From positions 1 through 7,170 of the forward strand of contig JAKQYG010000214.1 of NCBI GenBank assembly GCA_023356515.1: a stretch of 7,170 nucleotides of DNA, given 5' to 3'. Below, in pieces: positions 1 through 5,037 of the stretch (positions within the stretch are counted from its first letter, which is position 1; each line of letters begins with the position of its first letter). The notes below the pieces were generated by a model. It was not told the DNA's origin, searched no databases, and worked only from the letters and a program-made list of their open reading frames with translations. The DNA is from Trichodesmium sp. MAG_R04 (GTDB taxonomy: Bacteria > Cyanobacteriota > Cyanobacteriia > Cyanobacteriales > Microcoleaceae). The translations under genes were made by a program, and so were the position numbers.

Positions 1-317
1 TTTTTTCAACCAGTGAGATAGAAAAATACTATGGAACTCTCTATCTGCTGTTATATCGATACTCCCAAATTCAATAAGCTTTCTTTTTTAATTGAGTTAT
101 TATTCAACTTATTGTCTCAAATGATTGCTGTATATACCATTAAGCTTACTTGTCACCCCGTGAGCTACCTGCCATGCAGTCGGTACTCAATCAGTTTAAT
201 ATTAGCATTCATCGCGTTCGAGAATTGATAGCTCTTCACAATTCTCTCAAAACTCAAGCTACTAATTTCAGATAAAAAATTATGGGACGAAGTTGGTGCT
301 CAAAATTTTTGTCACCG
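1..317. other. Non-coding stretch, nothing recognised
   Basis: No ORF here looks like a real protein. The plus-strand 65-codon frame at 31-228 has no ribosome binding site, and its composition resembles translated non-coding DNA. On the minus strand a 44-codon open frame ending in IKLIEYRLHGR before a stop (about 166-300) has a somewhat protein-like composition, but I cannot place it in a family. With tnpB debris and a palindrome next to it, the stretch is best read as decayed accessory DNA behind the cmr operon. I see no tRNA, CRISPR repeat or terminator. Confidence 0.5.
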
Positions 318-347
318 TGTAGGGAGGTTGCATGCAACCTCCCTACA
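318..347. repeat. Perfect 30-bp palindrome
   Basis: Two 15-nt arms (TGTAGGGAGGTTGCA and its exact reverse complement) meet with no spacer, so the whole 30 nt is self-complementary and contains TTGCATGCAA at its centre. The next pair outward (G/G) does not match, so the symmetry ends sharply. It sits exactly where tnpB similarity breaks off. No T-run follows on either strand, so an intrinsic terminator is not supported. Palindromes of this GTAGGGAGG...CCTCCCTAC type look to me like dispersed cyanobacterial repeats or small non-autonomous elements, but that comes from memory and only one copy is in this window. Confidence 0.85.
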
Positions 348-350
348 GCT

Positions 351-479
351 CGCTTTAGTTTTAAATTCCTTATCTATGCCTACTGAATTGTCAGTTTTAG
401 GCAATACTTCGGGCAAAACTTTTACTACAAAACTTAGAAAATATCGATTAGCTGAATCTTTGATTACTGTACTGCTGAT
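351..479 (-). pseudogene. tnpB remnant covering the RuvC-I region
   Basis: Forty-three in-frame minus-strand codons read as the middle of an IS605/IS1341-type TnpB: STVIKDSANRYFLSFVV, then KVLPEVLPKT, then DNSVGIDKEFKTKA. Family members have xVIKDxAxRYFLSFVVEVxP...SxGIDxGLKTFA, where the GID aspartate is the first RuvC catalytic residue. Here GIDxG has become GIDKE and LKTFA has become FKTKA. Upstream of 479 the frame soon becomes unconvincing and hits a stop; downstream the similarity stops at the edge of the 318-347 palindrome. Beyond the palindrome a short frame (GDKNFEHQLRP) may be the continuation, but weakly. The fragment lies about 100 nt behind the cmr6 stop, in the same orientation as the cmr genes and as the remnant at 3730-3937. 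It is non-functional. The plus-strand ORF at 328-558 is its antisense shadow. Confidence 0.75.
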
Positions 480-576
480 TTCAAGCCTTATACCACTATT
501 TCAAAATCGGTATTTTTGGATAGGTTTACTACATATAGTGTCTTTGCGTAAGTCCTGAGTTTATTGCTGTTTGCTG

Positions 577-2292
577 TTATTTACCCCATAACAACTGAAA
601 CATTTTCTGTTCAGATTTAAGAAAATGCAAAAAATCCTCAAACTCTCTAGAATTATCGGGAAATAATGTTAGTAGCTCTAAAAACTTTGAAGTTTTCACC
701 ATTATAGGTTGATTCGGATGCTCAGGATCTTTCTTCAAAGCTACTACAGGATACATCCGATGCCACAGTCGTCCAATCTGAGTTTCCTTGCCCACAAAAC
801 CAGTTACCGATGACTTATAAATCGACCCTTCTCGAACATACTTTCCCATTTTGCTTCGATAAGCTTGATGTAACCAAGCTATAGCTTCACAGTCTTCTGC
901 TTCTCTTGCTAAGCGCCCCCAAACTTGTACTCGCTCTGGATGCCAAGCTTCCCGCCAGTCGGCACAATTATTGCTGGATGGAGTGACACCTTGCAACTCC
1001 ATCCAGTCTATGGCTACTTGTCGCACTTCTTGATCAATAAACTGCCCAATCTTTTCTAATTTTCGCACTCGCACGTCATATCGTAGCGATCGCTTTCCTC
1101 TCCAAGACCAATGACAACCAATCAAAGATTTCCCTTCCTTACCCTCATAATATTCTGGGAAAAACAGACGATGGTCAGCTCGTCGCCAAGATTTGCCAAA
1201 CCCCCCAAAAACCATGGCAAACCTGGTTAACCCTTTGATCAACTTCTCAAGTAACTCCTTTTGATATTTTTGATCTTTAGGAAATTTTTGAGTTAATAAC
1301 CAACTTAACTTACCCTCCACATTATAAGTAGGAGCAGCATAATTACTTTTTCCAAACTTATCAATTTTTATAGAACTTGTTTCAAACTTTATCCCCAACA
1401 AGCCTACTTCTCCACCATTATCAATTCCACCAAATAATTGTTGTACTAATTTTTGAGCTTTATCAGCATCAGTCAACCCTCCAAAAATCCGCAAAGCATG
1501 ACTGCGAATGGTCCCTCGTAATATATTAGGTCGAAATTCTGCTTCATTATTTAACAGGGTTGGTGCCATTCCCCTACCATGTAAATGACAAGAATAAATA
1601 ACTGGACTTAAAGTCTCTTTAACCTGACCGTATCCAGAACTAACTCGACAACCAATGCCTTTTGAAAGAGCTTTTTCCCAAATCTGCCAAATTTCTTTCC
1701 ACTCCTGGTCATCTAAAACTATTGTACTAGAAATACCAAACTCTAGCTCGGGTGCAGATAAAGAAATTAAAGCAAAAGCACCGACATTTTTTCTTTGAGC
1801 TTTTACCTGCCAGTCTTGTTGAGGATGAACAATATCAACCAAATTATCTTGCCAACTAGAGTCAGTAGGATAACCTCCATGAAACCTGAGAATTCCAGGA
1901 ATACAATCTCCGCCTCTGTAAGATTCTTCAATACCACAGTAATGTTGAGTTTGCTCAGTAGTGCAAGCACTCCGAAAAATGCCTTTCATACTGCTACCAG
2001 GATAATAAGGCCAACCATAAGCACCGATAGCCGGACGAATAATACCATCATCCTGACCACTGTTTGTTACAAACCGCCAAGTGAGTGTATAGCGACGACT
2101 TTGTATATTCTCTCCAAATTTGGGGGGAGTTGGATAAGTCTTTATTACCCATTCGGATGCCCATTTTTCGGCATCTTGTGGTTCCTGATTTTTTTTTCTT
2201 TCTGGCAGAATGCGCTGTAGTTGACACCGCCCTGCACTTTGGGCACGGAACATCATTGGGACTTTATTTGCGGCATCAGGAATTTTTACCAT
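577..2292 (-). CDS. cmr6: Cmr6 fused to a second RAMP domain resembling Cmr1
   Basis: The 571-aa product is about twice the length of a single Cmr6. Residues 1-230 are a good Cmr6: VPMMFRAQSAGRCQLQR (11-27), the glycine motif YYPGSSMKGIFRSAC (96-110), LRFHGGYP (135-142), DIVHPQQDW (153-161) and ALSKGIGCRVSSGYGQV (208-224). Residues about 253-571 hold a second Cas7-like fold: FRPNILRGTIRSHALRIFGG (253-272), KLVQQLFGG (281-289), GGEVGLLGIKFE (293-304) and FGGFGKSWRRADHRLFFP (362-379). This order (RG-RSH, LFGG, GGxGxxxRR) recalls Cmr1, which has no separate gene in this window; residues 400-571 have no motif I recognise. Cmr6 and Cmr1 cap the crRNA 3' end of the backbone, so one polypeptide could supply both. 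GGAG sits 10 nt before the ATG. The gene follows cmr5 after 114 nt and ends the operon. The Cmr6 half is secure; the Cmr1 assignment is inference. Confidence 0.87.
   Translation of the reverse strand: MVKIPDAANKVPMMFRAQSAGRCQLQRILPERKKNQEPQDAEKWASEWVIKTYPTPPKFGENIQSRRYTLTWRFVTNSGQDDGIIRPAIGAYGWPYYPGSSMKGIFRSACTTEQTQHYCGIEESYRGGDCIPGILRFHGGYPTDSSWQDNLVDIVHPQQDWQVKAQRKNVGAFALISLSAPELEFGISSTIVLDDQEWKEIWQIWEKALSKGIGCRVSSGYGQVKETLSPVIYSCHLHGRGMAPTLLNNEAEFRPNILRGTIRSHALRIFGGLTDADKAQKLVQQLFGGIDNGGEVGLLGIKFETSSIKIDKFGKSNYAAPTYNVEGKLSWLLTQKFPKDQKYQKELLEKLIKGLTRFAMVFGGFGKSWRRADHRLFFPEYYEGKEGKSLIGCHWSWRGKRSLRYDVRVRKLEKIGQFIDQEVRQVAIDWMELQGVTPSSNNCADWREAWHPERVQVWGRLAREAEDCEAIAWLHQAYRSKMGKYVREGSIYKSSVTGFVGKETQIGRLWHRMYPVVALKKDPEHPNQPIMVKTSKFLELLTLFPDNSREFEDFLHFLKSEQKMFQLLWGK
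1086..1093. repeat. HIP1 octamer within cmr6
   Basis: GCGATCGC, within the extended form AGCGATCGCT, lies in the codons for Lys-Arg-Ser-Leu near residue 401 of the Cmr6 fusion. Confidence 0.95.
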
Positions 2293-2406
2293 ATTTTTTT
2301 GACTCCGTAAACTGTTAGGAATTTAAGAAAATTTAATTCCTTTATAACCAAAATTTTTTGATTTGAGCTCTATCTAAAAGCTTGGAAAATCTGACTTCTA
2401 ACTTGT

Positions 2407-2814
2407 CTATTTATATCTTTGAGTCCACCAAACTAAAGAATCACATAATTGAGTCAAAACAGCGATCGCTACTCGTTGCTCATCTATATCTAATTCCCAC
2501 AATTTTTGACTCATTTTTCTAATAGCTTGGGTATTATCAACTGTGACTGAATCATTAGGGATAGTAACATTAGCTTTGGCCATAATTTTAACAAATTCAT
2601 CCCAGGTACTTTTCCAATAGTCAGATTTAACTTGTTCTTTTTTCTGAAGTCGCAAATGTTCACCCCAAAAACGTTCTAATCCATAGGGAATTGCCATTCG
2701 CATTTTGAAAGATTGATTCAAGCAATCAGAGTTTTTCTCTTCAGAGTTTCTATCTTTAGCATCTAATACTAATTTTTGAGCAATTTGGTCTAGACTAGAA
2801 TAATGTAAACTCAT
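2407..2814 (-). CDS. cmr5: Cmr5, small (Cas11-type) subunit of the type III-B complex
   Basis: This encodes a 135-aa, mostly helical, charged protein consistent with Cmr5, the small subunit that forms the inner filament beside Cmr4 and contacts target RNA. It opens with SSLDQIAQKLVLDAKDR, has a middle segment RMAIPYGLERFWG (39-51) and ends with a helix rich in hydrophobics and tryptophan (VAIAVLTQLCDSLVWWTQRYK). The frame is open to an upstream ATG at 2871, which would overlap cmr4 by 44 nt. I choose the ATG at 2814 because it has TAGGAG 10 nt upstream (2825-2830), gives the usual family start and length, and lies 13 nt after the cmr4 stop. The cmr4 stop codon TAG is itself part of that Shine-Dalgarno, which suggests termination-reinitiation. 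Identity rests mainly on position between cmr4 and cmr6 and on size, since Cmr5 is poorly conserved. Confidence 0.82.
   Translation of the reverse strand: MSLHYSSLDQIAQKLVLDAKDRNSEEKNSDCLNQSFKMRMAIPYGLERFWGEHLRLQKKEQVKSDYWKSTWDEFVKIMAKANVTIPNDSVTVDNTQAIRKMSQKLWELDIDEQRVAIAVLTQLCDSLVWWTQRYK
2462..2469. repeat. HIP1 octamer within cmr5
   Basis: GCGATCGC encodes the Val-Ala-Ile-Ala part of the last helix of Cmr5 (about residues 115-118). Confidence 0.95.
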
Positions 2815-2827
2815 AATTAAATAACTC

Positions 2828-3694
2828 CTACCATTTTCTTCCAATTTGAACTTGACAACGGCCAAAACCAATAGATTCTAAACCGCCAAAATATAATTCT
2901 TGTTTGTCTTGATTACCAAAAGGTTTCCAACCATTTTCTTTTAAAGCAATAGGAAATACTAAAATAGATCCTTCTGGCAAGGCTTCAGTATTAAAAAATC
3001 CACCTCTTTCTGTATCTACTTTTTTGACGTCATCTAACATTTTAACTCGGCTTTGACGATAAAGACCCATATCATGTAAAGTGGCAATATCATTATCTCC
3101 AACTACTAATAATTTAGATTTTAAGTCGGATTCAGAAATGTCGATTTCTTTTGGTATCCATGGAGATAAATCTAAAGAATGCTCAATTTCTACGAAGCCA
3201 AGGTTAAAAAACAAAACTTTTTTATTTACTTCAACTTGTCGCCCAGGAAGATTGGTGGAAGCTGTGTATGGCTTAGGAACTTGAGCAGAAATATTGCTAA
3301 TTTTCTTAAATCTTTTCAGCAGTCTTGGGCAACTAATCCAAACTACAGGTTGACCAGGACAAAAAACAGGAAACCAGACTAAAGAAGCATATTCAAATTT
3401 AATTTTGGCTTCTGTTGTTCCACTATCTTTGGGCTTATTGGGCCCATCAATTGATTCATGTCCATACCAATAATTTTCATCAAATTCCTGTGGTACGGAA
3501 GTATCTTTTCTCTGATTACGTTTTAATCGCATATCAGCTCGAAAACGACCCCGAATTGAACTGCCGGGAATAATTCCTGTTTGAGTAAACTGGTCTCGGA
3601 AAATTAAGTTTAAATTACCAGTTTCTTCTCCTGCACTTGCACCTACATGGAGAGGTGCTTGGGTTTCAATAATACCGTAAGCTTTGTGATACAT
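2828..3694 (-). CDS. cmr4: Cmr4, Cas7-family backbone subunit with a divergent active-site loop
   Basis: Cmr4 polymerises along the crRNA and, in studied Cmr complexes, cuts bound target RNA every 6 nt. The 288-aa protein has the Cas7 landmarks: PLHVGAS (14-20), the loop and glycine motif RDQFTQTGIIPGSSIRGRFR (33-52), the Cmr4-specific SLVWFPVFCPGQPVVWISC (104-122) followed by PRLLKRF, and a C-terminal YFGGLESIGFG (268-278) equivalent to the family GGdETvGxG. Usual Cmr4 and Csm3 proteins carry a catalytic Asp a few residues before the RD pair (GxxDxPIxRD); here the segment is GNLNLIFRD (26-34), with Asn at the nearest positions and no Asp between residues 16 and 33. RNA cutting may therefore be lost. 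GAGG lies 12 nt before the ATG. The gene is separated from cmr3 by the tnpB remnant and is followed 13 nt later by cmr5. Confidence 0.9.
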   Translation of the reverse strand: MYHKAYGIIETQAPLHVGASAGEETGNLNLIFRDQFTQTGIIPGSSIRGRFRADMRLKRNQRKDTSVPQEFDENYWYGHESIDGPNKPKDSGTTEAKIKFEYASLVWFPVFCPGQPVVWISCPRLLKRFKKISNISAQVPKPYTASTNLPGRQVEVNKKVLFFNLGFVEIEHSLDLSPWIPKEIDISESDLKSKLLVVGDNDIATLHDMGLYRQSRVKMLDDVKKVDTERGGFFNTEALPEGSILVFPIALKENGWKPFGNQDKQELYFGGLESIGFGRCQVQIGRKW

Positions 3695-3729
3695 AAATCA
3701 AATCTGCCTCATAAAATTGCTCTAAAATA

Positions 3730-3937
3730 TCATAACAGGTGACATTTTATGTTTACTTCCTGTTTTAGCTGAGACCGTCGGCGGTTACTCATCCACAGGC
3801 ATTAATTCTCAAGCTGACCGCATTTTTTCAATTAATACTTGCATTGAGTCGCGGCCTATAGAATTGCCACAGTTAGGACAATGATAAGTCCTTAGATTTA
3901 ATGGCATATTTTTAACATGACAATATCTACTGCTTAA
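3730..3937 (-). pseudogene. Decayed 3' end of an IS200/IS605-type tnpB
   Basis: The gap between cmr3 and cmr4 carries the C-terminal end of a TnpB protein in pieces. From about 3934 downward on the minus strand the frame reads SRYCHVKNMPLNLRTYHCPNC and then GNSIGRDSMQVLIEK. This matches the TnpB zinc-ribbon and third RuvC segment, whose usual form is CxxCG...(L/M)PLxxRxxxCPxCGxxxDRDxNAA. The upstream cysteine pair is reduced to one and the DRDxNAA block is altered to GRDSMQV. After a stop, a shifted frame gives INACG, a stop and VTADGLS; a further frame gives QLKQEVNIKCHLL and a stop at 3730-3732. Both are typical TnpB tail sequences. At least one stop and two frame changes make it non-functional. 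No left part, TnpA or end hairpin is visible. It has the same orientation as the cmr genes. The family call is from remembered consensus. Confidence 0.82.
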
Positions 3938-3951
3938 TAAGGGTTAGTTTA

Positions 3952-5037
3952 CTATAAAGGTAGGGCTAATCCACAACCAAAACGCTTGAGGGAAGGACCT
4001 TCTTTGGGAAACCAATTCTCATCCCAATTTTGCCAACATCCCAAAGATTTTTTCAATACATAAACAGTTCCCACAGGTACGGCATAACGCCCCCTTGATA
4101 ATAGTTTTGGTTGATGAGGTTGAGGGTTATCGTGGTTGCCCATTCGATATCGGAAGGTATGGGGACGATTTGTATAGAGAGTTTCCACGGACCAAGCCTC
4201 TTTGTGAGTACTAGAGTTGTTGTTTTGGCGATCGCTATTTTCTGAATTTTCTAAAAGAATAGGTTGTCTATATGAAAGACGGTTTGACCCCCAGACGGCT
4301 GGAGTTATCAGAGCAAACTGTTCTCCTACTGGTTTATTCAGCAATTTTTTATGTTTTGGGTCCAGTTCAATACAGTTAATATCAACTAAATGACCTTCAC
4401 CCCCGAACCGATACCAACCTGAATCTAGCATGTGAGTAGAAAGGTAAACTAAACAAGTATCGGGCTTCATTTCTACGGCATTTTCTAAGAATAAACTACC
4501 CTGTTCTTCGGTTTCTTCTTCGGTTTCTTTTGTTACTACTCGTCGTTGATTTTTCTCTAGTTTGGGGTGGAGATGGGGAGAAAATTTCCAGGGAGATATT
4601 TTGACTTCTGTAGGATTTTCCCATTCTGAAATTGCTATCCAAGTTCCCTTCTCAAATTTATCAGTAGGGGATTCCATTTTCTCATCAAACCAGCCTTGTT
4701 TGTCAGAGTTCCAAGTTAATTTATGTTTCAATTTTTCATCTTTTACCAAATAGGTTAAAGGTGTAGGTACATAAAATTTTTGTTTTTTTAATATTGACTC
4801 TGTTTTTCCCCAAAAAGGTCCAGCTAAATACAAATCTTGAATTTTTTCGTTGCCTAGATGAGCAGCAAAAATTCCTGAAAGAGTAGCTGAACTGGGAGGA
4901 AAACTTTCTCTAGAACGCCCTACTAAATTTTCTGGGGATAAAAACCCGCCGGCACTTCCATAAAGAAAGCCTAAAGGTTCAATAATAACGAGATATTTAA
5001 ACTCGACTTTTTTGTTTTCATCTAGCTTTTTAGTCAT
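3952..5037 (-). CDS. cmr3: Cmr3, Cas5-family RAMP subunit of the type III-B complex
   Basis: Cmr3 is the Cas5-like subunit that pairs with Cas10 and holds the 5' tag of the crRNA at the foot of the complex. The 361-aa protein shows the family landmarks in order: an N-terminal RAMP strand (IEPLGFLYGSAG, 19-30), the segment ESFPPSSATLSGIFAAHLG (44-62), a central insertion with a charged TKETEEETEEQGSLF run (169-183), GGEGHLVDI (212-220), the RGRYAVPVGTVYVL strand (315-328) and a glycine-containing C-terminal end FGCGLALPL (353-361). Length is normal for Cmr3. The ATG lies inside the cmr2 stop (ATGA overlap), with GAGG 10 nt upstream encoded by the last cmr2 codons, so translation is probably coupled. 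A remnant of tnpB starts within about 15 nt after the stop, suggesting that an element landed right behind this gene. Confidence 0.92.
   Translation of the reverse strand: MTKKLDENKKVEFKYLVIIEPLGFLYGSAGGFLSPENLVGRSRESFPPSSATLSGIFAAHLGNEKIQDLYLAGPFWGKTESILKKQKFYVPTPLTYLVKDEKLKHKLTWNSDKQGWFDEKMESPTDKFEKGTWIAISEWENPTEVKISPWKFSPHLHPKLEKNQRRVVTKETEEETEEQGSLFLENAVEMKPDTCLVYLSTHMLDSGWYRFGGEGHLVDINCIELDPKHKKLLNKPVGEQFALITPAVWGSNRLSYRQPILLENSENSDRQNNNSSTHKEAWSVETLYTNRPHTFRYRMGNHDNPQPHQPKLLSRGRYAVPVGTVYVLKKSLGCWQNWDENWFPKEGPSLKRFGCGLALPL
4228..4235. repeat. HIP1 octamer within cmr3
   Basis: GCGATCGC lies in the codons for Asn-Ser-Asp-Arg (about residues 267-270), in the polar, probably surface-exposed loop of Cmr3. 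Confidence 0.95.

Noticed and set aside
34..166. Possible short repeat on the minus strand: GAGTACCGACTGCATGGCAGGTAG and a similar sequence lower down
   Set aside because: Only about 16 of 24 positions agree, with no spacing or context supporting a real repeat.
31..228. 65-codon plus-strand ORF as a small membrane protein
   Set aside because: No Shine-Dalgarno and no family resemblance; hydrophobic character follows from T-rich DNA. It lies in decayed accessory sequence.
318..347. Palindrome as an intrinsic terminator of the cmr operon
   Set aside because: No T-run follows it on the minus strand, and an arm-to-arm palindrome has no built-in loop.
328..558. 76-codon plus-strand ORF
   Set aside because: It is antisense to the tnpB remnant, begins inside the palindrome and has no ribosome binding site.
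1..576. CRISPR array or degenerate repeats next to the operon
   Set aside because: No repeated 30-40-nt unit with regular spacers is present; only a single palindrome is found.
1795..2318. Plus-strand ORFs opposite the Cmr6 fusion (141 and 77 codons)
   Set aside because: Both are fully antisense to clear Cmr6 motifs and have no protein family character.
2815..2871. Upstream ATG (2871) as the cmr5 start
   Set aside because: It would give a 44-nt overlap with cmr4 and an unusual N-terminal extension; the ATG at 2814 has a well-spaced TAGGAG and fits the family length.
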